From NCBI GenBank assembly GCA_019155185.1, contig CM032809.1:1842501-1906500 (forward strand): DNA of 64,000 nucleotides. The letters run 5' to 3'. This document shows positions 26,246-40,270 of this stretch, piece after piece. The stretch's first letter is position 1; every line of letters starts with the position of its first letter. Source of the stretch: Beaufortia kweichowensis. Taxonomy: Eukaryota; Chordata; Actinopteri; Cypriniformes; Gastromyzontidae. A program made the position numbers and the translations under genes. The notes beneath the pieces were generated by a model. It ran no database searches, was not told where the DNA came from, and was given only the letters and a program-made list of their open reading frames with translations.

Positions 26246-27247
26246 CTGAAATGATAGCAAGCACAGAAAGAAAGAAATAGAAGATAAGAACAAGTCTGAT
26301 TATGAATCAAAGAATCTTTAAAAGAAATTAATCTTTATGTAAACCTCATTACAATGTCATTTATCAAAAAACTACATTAAAATCAAATATCTTCTGATTG
26401 TGTGACATCCCAGAAGCTTAGTGCCAAATCACAGACTGTGATTACTGTCACCCACAGAATACATAGAGACTGAAGCATCTTCAATCAACACCACAAACAA
26501 GCTCATTGTCTCGGAGAGAGATTATAATGAGCCTCAAAAGACGAACACTCTCACGCTGTTTTCCCAATTAATTGCAGTGTAATGAAGATCCTTTGTTTCT
26601 GAGGGAATTGAGCAGTCTGAATCCGTGCCCAAGTTTGGCTATGAGTTTCTCCACAGATACAGCTTTGAGTGGTAGTGAATTAAAACGCATCCTGGTGAAA
26701 ACCTCAGAGATCAAACCCATGTAGTGTGTATGACCGTACAGCTGTGTTGGGTAACTGCTGGGAGCGAGAGACCCAGGATTTAATCGCTCTCAGGTCCAGA
26801 ATTAACAAGCTAAACAAATAACAGCTTGCATTGGGTCCCCAGCTTCAAGACACCTTTCATGGAAATGTTATGTGCTCACAGCTATGAATCAAACTGTGCA
26901 TGTAATTTGTATTGTGTTTAACATTGAGAAAGAGAAATAAAGAAAAATCAAAGACAAAAACAACAAATGGGGTTTATATGGCAAGGCCAAAACTGTCAAT
27001 ACTGGAAAAACAGCAGAGGTAAGCTTGTAAATCAGTTCAGGAATGTAAACAGAGACAGAAAACAAAAACAGGAAAGAATGGAACAAAATAGTATATTAAA
27101 AGGAGAATAAAAGAGAAGTAACATATGGACGATTGCATAAAAATCCAATAAACCAACCAATAAATCAGTCTGGCAAATCCTTAATCACAAATTGAAGGAA
27201 TATCATTACTCGGTAAAAACTGCAGTGTGATTTATAGAAAAACGTAC
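26246..27247 (-). other. Eph intron 2 (about 1.0 kb)
   Basis: This intron lies between exon 2 and exon 3, begins GTACGT and ends TTTCAG. It is AT-rich with no recognisable repeat of any size. A moderately complex stretch at 26440-26790 has no open frame or motif I can name. Confidence 0.85.
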
Positions 27248-27312
27248 CCCATTAGATGGATATGAGGTCCAACCCAGTTCTGCCTGGGACTCCTTAGAAT
27301 TCAGCAGGACAA
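27248..27312 (-). CDS. epha7: Eph receptor (A class, EphA7-like), coding exon 2
   Basis: This is a 65-bp exon, the size I know as typical of exon 2 in Eph receptor genes. Seen: the acceptor is a T-rich tract ending CTCCTGCAG, and the donor is GTACGT after the last GGG codon. It completes Val27 and encodes residues 28-48, VLLNSKESQAELGWTSYPSN then Gly, the first beta-strands of the ephrin-binding domain. Family members have V/L-L-L-D/N-S near the N terminus followed by E-L-x-W and P-x-x-G. The exon ends in phase 0, matching exon 3, which opens with W-E-E. Ser-Lys-x-x-Gln and Ser-Asn-Gly before the junction resemble EphA7 and EphA3. The exon lies 17.2 kb from exon 1 and 1.0 kb from exon 3. Confidence 0.9.
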
Positions 27313-29009
27313 CTGCAGGAGAAAAAACAAAGCAATTGAGAATATAACAGCAGCTCAGATAAACCATCACAATCATTAAATCACAATTATACGCCATGGT
27401 TTTTCTTTATCTCACTGTCAGAACGCATACAGCCGATAGCATCTAATTATAATGAACAAGGCCCCTGTGGACAGGCCGCTGATCAGCCTGCATCACACAC
27501 ATTAAAGCTGGAATGGGGAATGACGGACCTGCGGAGCTGCACTTAGTGAAATGAAGTGCACCGGTCATCAGCTGATAATGTCAGACAGCTGGGCAGAGTA
27601 CAAGTAACTTGGCACATTTTTGGCTGGTGAATGTGGTCTGCAGCACAATGTGGTAGATTTGATATTTTACAGGCATTTTGGGAGGTAAAAATAATCGTTT
27701 TACAACAACACCATAATGCAATAAAGCCCAAGAGGCCATTGAGGAAAAATCAACTGGGCATTTTTAATTTCTGCTGCATTTCTACTATAACAAGTGCTAA
27801 AAACAAGCAGGTTTAATTTGTTCTGAAGCGTGGAATATTGTAACACGGATGTCAATGCAGTTCAAGCCCTTAAAAAAAGGCGTTTCTTTACTTCAGCTGG
27901 TAGTAATGTCAAGGGTTTGATGGCCAGGGACAACACTGATAAAAATACTGATTAAACGTATACTATAAATGTGCTGCAAGTAGCTTTACAGCTTCTGCCA
28001 ATTGCACAAATGTAAATGGAAGCATGCAGGGCTTTGATCAGAACCTTGGGCAGGGTTCATTGTGAAACAGCCTATAATTGAAAACTGCAGACAAGGTTTT
28101 AGCCACAGCACAAGGACCTTGGACAGCTCCATAAATATGGAGGCATTTCAGCACTCTGGACAGCTCCACTAAAGGTTCTGTCTAGTCCTGAAGATTCTGC
28201 ACAAATCTTCATGAAACAAAAGGTTTAAAAAAAATGTGAAGCGCGATTTCTAATACATTCTCCTATTCAGATTTTATACAAGTAATTCATAGGTTGAGTA
28301 AATACTTTTAGTACATACTTTGGTTGAAGCCAATGAGCATACCTGCTTATCTAAACAACAGTAAAATCATACCAGAGTGTAAACCTGCCTAGACATGATC
28401 AACAGACATGCATGGCCTTTAGGTTCTTACATACATTCTGCCAATCACTATGGAGTATCAAAAAGTGAATTATTCACTGCTATCAAAAGTGCTTGTTTCT
28501 CTTTTGCTATGGTCACTGCCATCAAACGCGCAGCCACCCGAGACCAACGAAATGCCACTGCAGGACTTTACTGACACAAGCGCTGTACTAACACATGCAC
28601 GGCTCTGGTGGCAGCTTCTGACATCACCATGCTAGTCTGAATGCCATTTCATTAAAGCCAAATGAGCGACAGATTGCTTGTTCAGAAGTCGCAAACTTCT
28701 GCCACAAGAGCACTTGTGCTTCAAGTTGTAATTCAGAGTCTGAAACTTAGCCTTGTACACATTGCATTGACTGCTGAATGTTATGGAGAAAAGCTTTAGA
28801 AAATGTACTGAGGGGGTGAATATAACGTTTTCAAAGTTTTCTGTGGGATAGAACAAACAAAATATTTCACAGTGTTCTGAATTTGCTTTGATTGGTCTGA
28901 ATCATTGTTTTTTCCTGCGTAACAGCTGTTGCTGTCTTTCCACTTTTAGGGGACGGGAAGTCATTCGATTTCTGCTGACATAGGCCCCTGCTGATCTGAC
29001 CTTCAAGAG

Positions 29010-29066
29010 AAAGACAGAGAGCGAGACAGAGAGAGACACAAAGAGAAAGAGAGACAGAGAGAAAGC
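29010..29066. repeat. Purine-rich (AG)n-like patch
   Basis: Imperfect GAGA/GACAGA/GAAAG sequence of some 57 bases in intron 1, a degenerate small relative of the other AG arrays. Confidence 0.8.
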
Positions 29067-31960
29067 AAAATGTCTGGAGCATTTTATTCAGCCAGGCACC
29101 GCCTTCTTACAATGGAAAAGACTGAACAACACACAAAGCGACCAACTACTGCTTGTTTGTTCATATTTAGTAACAGATTCATCTGAAATAGATTACACTA
29201 TTACAGTTAAAAATAATACATACAACTTGAATTTCCAGAGAAAAAGGAACTTCATAGTTACAAGCACTTTTGCATCATATTACAGCTACAGTACATACTG
29301 TACTGTATTATGCTGTCAAACCCCCACATTAATGCAAATCCCACTAAAAGAATTATGAAATGAGAACATATGATTAAACACAGAGGATAAGCCACATGTT
29401 GTCAAACTCCTTTCAGCTTATCTGCATTTAAACAATGCATACACAAGCTCTAAACAAACCAATCACAGGCCAGCGACCTGTGGAACAACCACTGGACAAA
29501 CTATTATAAGCGCACATGTGTGATTGGTCGAGGTTGTTAACTTTCATGACCTCATTCACGACCTCATTAAACTTCGAGCCATGCCACTGGTCTCTAAAGA
29601 GTACTTTTCAATCTCACTCATCCAAGTTCTATTGTAACACATACAAGCCAGTAAATCATAATAACAGCCACGCCAGGTTTCTGCACAGGGGGAGGCCTAT
29701 TCGTGGGGAGCTCTCAGTCAATCTCTCTCGTCTTTCTGATCAGCTTGCCATCATTTTTAAATGGGTCAGAAAGTCGAAAGGGCCCGCTTTGGAAAAAACA
29801 ACCCCCCTCCGAGCCAACGCAACACATCATCCCTCTGAAACCCCAAAAGCAGCTTGGCTTTCATGGCTTTTAAATTATCTTGACATCACCTGGCTTGAAG
29901 GCAAACACAGATGAAAACAATGTTTTTAAAGAAAGGAAAGAAACAAGTCAGGCTAGACAGAGTTTAATGTTCTGCATTTGGTCAGCTTGTCTGTTCGAAA
30001 CCGAATCTATGAAGGTGTATGATTTTTGCAATTATTTGCTTGTGGAATTTGGTCAAATAAAAATTGAGAAATAGATTTTGATTGGTCAAATAGACACAGA
30101 AACAAAATATGTATGACAATTCTTTTCATAACATTTCATCTTTTCCAAGATTTGCTCTGAATAAAGATCAACTTTCAACTTTTGCCTAAAATATATTGAT
30201 ACTTTATATACTGTAACTAAATAAATTGATCATACTTGTGTGGGAATACGTATGAGGTATGGTGAGGCAAAGCAATATTGACCCACTACTAACAAATCCA
30301 GATTATTCTGGTGACTCAAGTTCAAATTCAATCGTAACACAATTCATTACCAACACTGAGGCTTGTAAGTATTAAACACTGAGTATGTTTCTGACCTTAG
30401 AGGTTTCTGAAAGAGGTATAAAGTGAAAAGCAGCTTGAGTCATGGTGGAAACGCTAGAGGTGGGAAGCAGGCAGGATGTGACGGTGTGGGGTCTGGGCCG
30501 GCTGTGGCAAGACCATGTGCTGACAGCTTCATATTGATTCAGTCTCCCTAAAACCAGAGCACCTGTTAACTGCTGATGCTTAGCTCAGTCTTAACATCAT
30601 CACCCACCACCTGAACCTTTGAGCTGTCACAATGAAGAGAACTTGGGGGTCATTAAGTGGTCATGGAATACTTAAGACTGAAATATACAGCTTTACATAA
30701 AGTCATGTACAGATGACTCAGAATCAGTCGACTTAATATAAGCTGCATGTCACAAACGGCCCAATATAGATCGCCAATGAAGGGCCGTCTGAGTTCAGAC
30801 ATGTCAAGTAGAAAGTGCTGACAACCAGAGCGTGTGCTTACATAACCAGCCAAGTCCAAGACAAGACAACAGACAGCTCAGACTAATGCATATTCAAAGT
30901 GACAAAACTGTTCTACAGAGCAAAAAATTTAGAAAAAAAAAAGGTAAAAACAAAGAGAGGCTTCTAAAGAATCTAAAGAAACAATGATTTGAGCTGTCAT
31001 TAATGTATAGGAAATATTTAGTATTAAGCATTATTGAGCATTAAACTTCAACATTTAAGAATCTGATTTGTTCAAATCTCTAATAAAAGCATTTAACAAG
31101 CACTAATAAGAACACATACACACACAAACCTTAAGCATCCACAAATTCTCAGTCATATACAGTACACTCACACTTGTTTCTCAATGACCTGTCCCATTTA
31201 CCCTTTGTACTGATTGCTGTGGTTTTTAAATGTCATGGTGTTAACAGGACCTTTTTTGACTGAGAGAACAGTAATAGTGATGGCCTTAAAAGGCCCTTTA
31301 TAATTGAGCATTTTTTTCTCTGGTAAAGCTGAGTAAAAATGATGTATTATTCAGAAGTAATGGTTGTGCACGAGACAGGAAGCACGTACCAACTACACAG
31401 CAGGAGTTTAGATCGCTACTGCATTTCTGAAGATTACCCTTTATCTTCATGTCACTGTAGATCTGGATTTTTCTGTTATGAAGTCAAGGGAGTTTAATTC
31501 CATTGCTGCTGACCTCAGCGTTGGATGAATGTACTATATTAAAATGTGGGCTTGCTGTGAAACAATGGGAACTTAGGGGAACTTTGTTGAACCAGTAAAA
31601 GCAACAATGAAACAATAACCAATGCATCAAAATTTCAGCCACCTATTTTTTTGTTTGAAAATGCTTTTTTACAAGCATAAAAACTGATAAAAAAACAGAA
31701 ACCATTACTTTATTGTCCGGTAACTGGTACTTTGACACAGGGTTAGAATCTAGAGACATGTTACAGTTTTATAAGTATTAGTTCTGTAACCACAGAAAAT
31801 GATTATTAAGAAAGTCACTTTGCATAAAAGCTTCAGCTAAATGAAGAAATACAAAATGGAAAAATGTAAATGGTGCATCGCAAGAAACAATGCTCCAAGA
31901 AACAGTGAAGGTGAGGAAATAAGGTCAGTATAAAAGTACAACTCCTCCCCCATCTCTAAT

Positions 31961-31987
31961 TCTCTCTCTCCCTTTCTCTCTCTCTCT
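31961..31987. repeat. (CT)n tract
   Basis: TCTCTCTCTCCCTTTCTCTC continuing as CT repeat, 51 bases before an (AG)n array of opposite strand sense. Confidence 0.9.
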
Positions 31988-32038
31988 GTCCTTGTTAATA
32001 AGCAATTGAGTCAAAAGAGGAAGCATGGTTACATAACT

Positions 32039-32169
<131 letters not shown>

Positions 32170-35100
32170 ATCTTGCGATGACTTTTCCTCTCTCTCAATT
32201 TAGGAATCCACTTTAGATCAAATTAGACTCTGATTCTTGCCGCATTACCACATTGCCTCCTTTCACAGGCGCTGACAGTAGGAGGTCCGCTCTTCTCTCC
32301 AGCACTCCCACCTGTCTCTTTCACTCATCCTCAAAGACGACGACTTCCCCTGCCCTTGTATCTTCTCCTCCTCCCCAACTCTCTAAATGTCCAATTACAG
32401 ACATGTCATTAAAGACGCACTGAGAATGAAGCTTGAATTTTTCTCTCCGGCCCTCCACACTTTCATTCATTACACACCCACACAGTCGTGTTCAACGGGC
32501 CGGGCTTATGTTCACATTGCTTGATGTCTAATAACTTCTGTCCCTACTGAATCTCAGTCAACAATAGTTCAGTGAAGGACAGACTCTAGCTTTATCGCCT
32601 CTAAGGTACACTTAATGTCTCTGTGTACGTAAACCAAAAAAATATTTTAAAAAATTTTAAAAAATATCCCATTGAGAATGATATTGACTACAGTTTGTTT
32701 ACAATATGGCACTTATAATACAAGTCAAAGGCCTGATATACAGAAACTGAAAAAAAAAGTGCCAACCACTGCACAGATTCACCACAGAAATAAAAACTGT
32801 TTTTGTGAGTCATTTCACAAGGTCTTATTTAATCTGCACATTATGTTTAAAAAATATTAATGAGAGAAATAAAATGCAGAAGGGCAAAAGCAATCTTCAC
32901 CGAGCCTGTTGTCCAGCCAACCACTCCAATCATTAACACAAACCCTCCACCTCACTCATCATGTTATATCACAGGCCCATATGATTACCAGCTCCCCTCC
33001 ATTATCACTACATACATTGATCTTCACCCAACTGATAAATGAAGGCAAGTCAAAGGTGTGCGAGACTGAGATAGAAAAAGACCAAAAGAAAAGGAGGGGC
33101 TCAGGGTCGAGAGGGAGCAGAGCTGGACCGACCATTCGTCAATACAGCATGTCACGGAACTGTGGGATCCATACTCTCGACAGCCGATCAATCAACAGGC
33201 AGCGCAAGCGAGCGCCGTGTAAAAAGAATACGGCCAGGCGAGTCGATGAGTTAGAATAACAGGTCTGTGCCTGTTAAACGTCGAAAAGATGGAGGGAGGA
33301 ATGGATGGAAGGGGGGAGGGAAAGGGGGATTGTTCTCGTGTACGTACACTTGGTGCATAGATGACAGGAGAGATATTTCAGCTGTAACGGATGGCGACTC
33401 ATCCGAGTCACTTTGAGATCTGACCTCAGACCAGTGCCTTTATGTCCTCTTTGATTTATGGCGCTACGCACGGGATGAGATACTGATCTGAAGTTTGTGG
33501 ATTTGGTGCAATTTTGCTGCAATTGTGGAAACTGATGGAACAAGCAAATATTAAAAAAACATGCTTACACATGTTCACATAGAAACACACACTCTATTAA
33601 ATTGATAAAAAATAACCACTAATAAATAAGAAGTGACTATAATTATATGATAAATATTGTGTATAAAAGTAAAACAGAAAAGTAATTCCCCCTCCTTCCA
33701 ACAATCAAAAATGGGGCTTTTCGTTATAATTTGTTCAACTGTCAGATCTCATCTCTCTCCTCTCACACATTGTCTCGATTCATTTATTCCATGATTGTTT
33801 ATTTACTTATCCTTGAGCTGGATAATTTGATCATATTAATCCACAAATGCCTTGTTTCACAAAAAAATGAAAAATTCCTACTAATTTTATGCAAATCAGG
33901 TGCAGAATGGTTTCCTTTGGCTTGTTTGGTTTAATAAGATGGCCCTTATTGGCTCTTCCCACAGGCCTGTTGATCTAGTCTAATTCTGGATTTTTTTTTA
34001 ATAAACGAAAGAAAACAGTTTTACTTTGTTCTGCATTAACTGAATCGCCATGGAATAGGTGAATAACACCTCAGTATACTTCAGTATGCATAAAACCAAT
34101 CCCTTCAGTTTTGTGAGTGCTGAAGTGTCAAGATATCTAACAAATGTGCTCTATATACTTGTATGCAGCATAAAGATTTAAACATTACGCAAAATGTTTC
34201 AAACAATAGCACGCTACAATGCTGACCACATGATTACCATCACATGGCTGGCATCACAAAAATAATTCATCACTTTAGAAAAGAAAGGTCAAGTCCAGCG
34301 CATTGCATTGTGGGAAACAGTATTACACACAATGTGTTCTGTTGTGTATGCAAATGTGACAAATGTAGTAGGTCACCTGGGTATTGCATGCACACAGGAA
34401 ATGTGCATACTGTGCAAACTGTACATTTACAGAAGCGTGCTAATATAAACAGTTATCATCCAGGGAGTTTTCTATAAAGCAGGTTAGAGCAGCGCTGTAG
34501 AGGAACCCAAGAAAACTCAACACGATGTTCGCCATGCTAATGAAATCAAAAAGACACATTTAACAAAGCTTGGCGTGTTTAATTTTGCAGCTTTTTTAGT
34601 GTTAAAGATCACTGACAGTGGTCAATACGACATATCGGGCAAATGCAAAGGTCATCACCTGAACACCTTGCCTTAATGTCAGACTCATCGAATCCAGTGC
34701 TTCATTCCTCCCATTGGTGGAAACAATCGAAACCAACTGAGCAAAGTATGGATCTGAAATTGGGCAAAACACTGTAAGAGTCCATTGTGGTTCACCACCA
34801 GATCCAATGAAGCCACTTTGGTTTTGTTGACACTGCACAGAATTTGATTTAGTTTTTTAAATTTGATCTTTAGGACTGACTGTCATTTTGCAAGAGATCT
34901 GGTGTGTTTGTTCAGACAGTGCAGTCAATATCGGTTGCTATAGTAATGATGTAAGTTACATACAATGTATTTCACATACAATTACTGAGAGTAGCTGTCA
35001 GTGTAGAGAGACGAAAAACTGGAAATATTTATCGCTGTTCATGTCTATCACTACATTCTGCTGTAGCGCTGAACTGCAAAGCACATACTGTATGAAAACA

Positions 35101-37933
35101 TGACCAACAGAAACTTTTTTAAAGCATTCATGCATGTCCAATCACTGACTTCACTTATTTATTATTTAATACTGTACATACTGTATAGAGTGAACTTTGT
35201 GACATTCATTTAAAAAGACAACGTTGTAGTACTAACGACGATCTGGCTGTTCAGATCGAGATGTAGCCTAATTTCCAAAGGAGAACATCAGACCACCAAT
35301 GTCTTGCCATAAACGTGTTCCAACCAAACTACTACCCATTACACCAACTAACACACTCATCCTCGGGTTGGGAAAATGATCTGCCAAATGCCTTTATGTT
35401 AAAGAAAGCGTTAATCAAAGGTGACGCGAGACACAATTCAACACTCAGGCTCTGTTGGAATACTCAGACTGATTTTGATGACTAATTTAGCCACAGAGAG
35501 GGTCACACAGCACTTACCCAGCACAGAGTCATGGAAAGACTGCACACATTTACATTTCAGGCTGGGGGAAAGAGGAAGGCGAAACCATTTAGGAGGATGA
35601 AATGAAATATGTGACAGGCATCACAGAGAGTGAAAAGGAACGGGTCCTAACCCCGGTTCCTGTGACACCCTAATATCAAGCAGCCCACACCTCCTCTGAA
35701 AAAGCCCATAAACTAATGGACAGATCTCAGGGAGTTTAATCAAAGCACAGAGAGAGGAGGTCTCTCTCCATTTCACCACTGCCAATCATCTAGCAGTCCC
35801 ACAGCCCGGCAGACTGCTTACGACTGGACCTCTATGAGAGCCGAGCTGTGTAAAAAGACTGCAAAGAAGGCGGAGAAGACAGAACAGGACTGAGAAAAGG
35901 TGATACACTGTATAAAGAGAGTAAAGAGAAAAGAGGGGCTCTGTTCCAAACCAAGTGTGATGCCTGCTGTCTTCAAAGGCAGCAAGTTAACCGAAATAAA
36001 ACCTTGGTAGCTTTTTGAGCACACTCTACTTATTTTTAATAAAACTTGAAATACGCATTGCTGAGCTATTGAAAAAAGACTGTAATCATAAGCATACAGA
36101 GCACAAACAAACTGGTTAAAACATTTAATTTCTTACATAAATACAACATTAAACTGCTATCCGTCAAAATGACAATCTCCATTTTAAACCAAAAATTGCA
36201 GGTCACATTTTGTATCTTTATGTGGTTTGAAATCAAATGAAATCAAACTGATATTTCAAAAACGTGCATCTGCTGTTCGAAATTCATCACAACTGAATCT
36301 GTGTGATTGGATGGAAAGAAAGATACAAGAGTGGAAGTGTTTATCTACACTCATTCTGAATGAACAGATTGAAATTTAAGGTTCACAGTGACTCTTTAAA
36401 AACAAAGTAAGAGGGGAAAGAAAGCACTAGGCAATTTTCAGAGGCAACCATAAACTCTCACACGGTGGTGATTGAATGCAAATTAAAATGCAAATGCTGA
36501 ACTGTTAGCAGCCCGGTCCGCAGATGGGCGGCATTTGAACACGACAGCTCAAACAAGTCTGGAATGTCAAAAAGTGCCGTCACACTAAGCAAAGTCTCAA
36601 AACACAAGGAAGTCCACTTGGCCAAGCCTTCTAGCGTTCAGGCGTGCCAAACACTTAAGTTGGCTATCTCAGTTCTGTAGTTTCCCACACAAAAGGTCTG
36701 CCAAGACTGGAAAAACAAACTACTCTGGAGACTCTAGAAATGGGATTTCTAAGAGAGACTATTTTCAGATGTGCTAAGGTAACGGTCAAGGGTGCTGGGA
36801 GAGAAACACAGACACAGTATGGACTCACTATATTGGCGGGGGTGGTTTAAATCGTTGCCGTTTGCGGCCTGTGTGCTATTAAACATAATTCCCAACTCTC
36901 AACTCCCACAACCAACAGAACAGTTTTAAATTTTTCATCACTGGTGCGCTCTTCAAAACAGCTTCAGCTCTGTGCACGATTTCAGCACCGTGTACATAAA
37001 GGTGAAAGCATTACTATACATGAACATACTGTTTAGGTGTGTTACTATGTGAAGTGTGCCATAAATATGATACATTTTCTAAAAATAAATATTTTGCCTG
37101 TGCAAAATCCCTGCAACGATGGGTGGTTACTACAGCATTGCTGTGGATACTAACTGTTCCAAATCAAAAGAGCAAGCCCATCACCAAGCCTCCAGGTCAC
37201 TAGAAATAGCATGAACAAACCACAACAAGTCTAAACAAATGTAATAGCGCACATTTCTTAAAAAAACACTGCCCAGCGTATTTTAATACTAAGGTTTAGG
37301 AGGCGTGTATAAATTCCTAACTCCTGCTTCAACAACTTCCAACTTCAGTTATTCTGTATGCATTGTCACAGGACGTAGAGATTCACTGAATAGCTTTATA
37401 AGTAATGCAACAGTATACTCACATCTGCTATGCCTTTATTCAGTGTATTATTTGTAAAGATGCAATGGCATTTCAAAGCTTTGCTTCAGTTGTACTTTGG
37501 GATTTGCTACATGTTGCACTTTGATACAGTGCTGTAAGGATATGTGATCTGATTTTAATACAGCAGAATCATTTAGTTTGTCCTCAATGGTAAAATGACT
37601 TTCAATTATAGAAGCACAAAGCCAGAGGCTACAGTTTGGCATACTCAAAACACACCTATTCAAATAAATCCTTGATTAAACTGCTACAAAAATGACCTAA
37701 TACTAGCCATGCTCATCAATAATTCTCAATGACTTTCTCCTAAACATTTCCCTGTGCTTTTATTTGCATTACCTTCAGGTCTGCTTTTTACAGCATTGAT
37801 TTGCATCTTTGTTTACTGCTAAGCAGTAGGCTACATATTCTGAAAGTTGCCTAATAAGAAAACATTATGGACACCCTTTAAAGTTCTCAAGATTTCTCAA
37901 AGGCAAGCTATATGTTGGATGGATCTGAAATTA

Positions 37934-38148
37934 ACAGTTCATCCAAAATAAAAAAAATCTGTCTTTTCAAACCTGTATGGAACACAGGTGCACAATTTCC
38001 AGTGTTCTTTGTGTAAAAAACTAAACTAAATATAATACTTGCAATATTTGATTCACTATATTTTAAGTCTTCAGAAACCACGTGACAGCCTCTAGACATT
38101 TTGTGAAACTATGTTCTATGGTGGGCAACAAAATGTGAACTATCCCTC
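37934..38148. repeat. MITE family A, decayed full-length copy
   Basis: It begins CAGTTCATCCAAAATAAA, has CAAACCTGTATGGAACACA in the left arm, and ends CAACAAAATGTGAACTATCC, the inverse of the family's start. The interior is heavily diverged, so this is an older copy. Confidence 0.65.
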
Positions 38149-38610
38149 TAAAACAAGCAATTTTACACACTTTTACAGCCTTAATACTTATAGACTTTGG
38201 CTTAGTAGACTCCTAACTAAGAGAGACAGATAGAATGAGAGAGTTGAATAAACAGTAATGGCTGTACCCCTATGATTCAAAGCAAACAACAATGTCATCG
38301 GTCATCCACACAAAGACACAGGGCATCATCGTCATTCACACTAATCTATCCACATGACCATGAGGTCATACCCTGAATGAGCAGTGTACCGGGTCAGAAA
38401 CAGCCTTACAAACACAAGCGCGAGAGACACACAGAGAGAGCCAAACACGTACCCTGCCAGGTGAATCCTATTTCTTCTCATTTACACTCTGTCTGATAAA
38501 TTGTCCCTGAACTGACCTTCAAGGAGCAGTAAAGTAATCTACAATTACCTCAAGAGACAAGGGGAAATAAAGGGTGACACTGTAACACACACGCAGCCAT
38601 TAAACAGAAA

Positions 38611-38629
38611 GTGTGTGTGTGTGTGTGTG
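38611..38629. repeat. (GT)n microsatellite
   Basis: Nineteen bases of uninterrupted GT in intron 1. Confidence 0.93.
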
Positions 38630-39959
38630 ACAGACTTGCGAGTGAATTGAGAGGAAAAACTGGCACTTCCTGAGAACCTCCCCATCTGGCCATGAGAAAG
38701 ACGCCACCTCGCCAACTGACCATCTGACCACACATTATATCATCATTTGATACACACACTTCAAACTCCCATAGACAAATATGACAAAATAACTTTTTCA
38801 ATTATCCAAAACAAAACGAATTGATGGTCATGTTCAACAACTTTCATCACTGATCAGTTTTGCCGATTTAGCCCTACAGCACATCCAAACCCAACATCAC
38901 CCAATAAAAACACCCCATCGGCACACAGCTCAGAACCCTAAGAAATCAACTCCCCAAACAGAACGTGAACCCTTCTAAACACTTTGAAAAAGCAATCACA
39001 CTGCACGTCTGAGCATGCACAAGATCTTAACAAGAGTGAAGAAGCCGATAAATCAAGCTGTTATCTCTATAACGTATCCATTCCAAGCGTGTCGGGATTT
39101 ATATGCCTCTGGGTGAATCACAAGCTGGGATATTACATAAAAAGCAAAAGTGTAATTTTCTTTTCAAAGATGCACGATTACATTTAAGTGACAACAGAAA
39201 TACACACATCCTGTAGATTCAGTTGACCCTGGTTTGGGGTTAACCATTTACTGAAATGCTGATACACGCATGCTCGCACACACACTCGTTGCTTTTGAAA
39301 GCAGACCTCCCTCGGCTGTTTTGATTGCAATCAGAGTGAATACAGAAGCACGCACACACTTAAACACTTTACAAAGTGATTGCAGAGACCAAATGATACA
39401 TATAGCCAAGGCTCCAGTTCATTGGCCTGCAAGACTGCAGGCAAACCATTCAAAAGAAAAACAATGATACAGGCGTAGACTTTCACAACATCTTCTACAA
39501 TAATCTGCGAACAGCGTGTTAATGCTGAAGGGTATAATTTTTTTGATGTTAAAACACTTTCTCCAATCCAAGCGTAATTTGCAGAAACTAAGCAATTTGA
39601 AGACTGAATAGTGTAAACATTTCAAAATATCGCTTTGTTTGCTTGAGCGCCTGACTAGCCTGACACGGCAACACTGGCTCAATTAAGGAAACAAGTTTGG
39701 GGCGGGACATTCTGCATGTCCAATCACAGGGGTGTGTCAGAACACATATGCTAGTAACCACCATGCCAGGGCTCTAATCAGTGCATTTAAGTTGAAGAAA
39801 AACCTCCACTACGGCATCTCCCAGTCCGAAAAACAAGCACCAGCTTCTCCCACACTCCGACACCAGCAACCCTGATCTCAGCTCCGAGGAGTAAAAGCTT
39901 CGTGCCAGAGCGTACAATTTATGAATTTATTCATCAGTGGGAAACCACGCATTAAAAGG

Positions 39960-40270
39960 TCGGGCGATTTTCCAGGTCACTGGTCAAAGCAGAGCGGTGG
40001 GGAAGGGATAGAGAACATTGTTCCTATCTAGGCTTTGATGAAGGGGCAGGGGAAGGCTCATATCCGGCATGTGCGAGGTTGCCGTGCTTAATGAGTTTGA
40101 AAGGTCAAATGCCTCTTCAAAAGATTAATGGGGTTTTGCACATCACCAAAGTGCTACTTCATATGGGCATCTGATGGGCCGAAAGGGCCAACGTGGCTGT
40201 CGCCAAGGCGATGTCATGCTGGCATGGCAGACGGGGAGGCAGACATATCTCAGTGAGCGGGCAGCTGAAG
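39960..40270. promoter_or_regulatory. Possible conserved non-coding element in intron 1
   Basis: This is a high-complexity stretch among AT-rich DNA with no repeat structure and no useful open frame. It contains CTTCAAAAG (TCF-like), GCTTAATGAG and GATTAATGG (homeodomain-like cores). Sequence texture alone suggests constraint; no comparison was possible, so this is a weak candidate enhancer. Confidence 0.22.
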
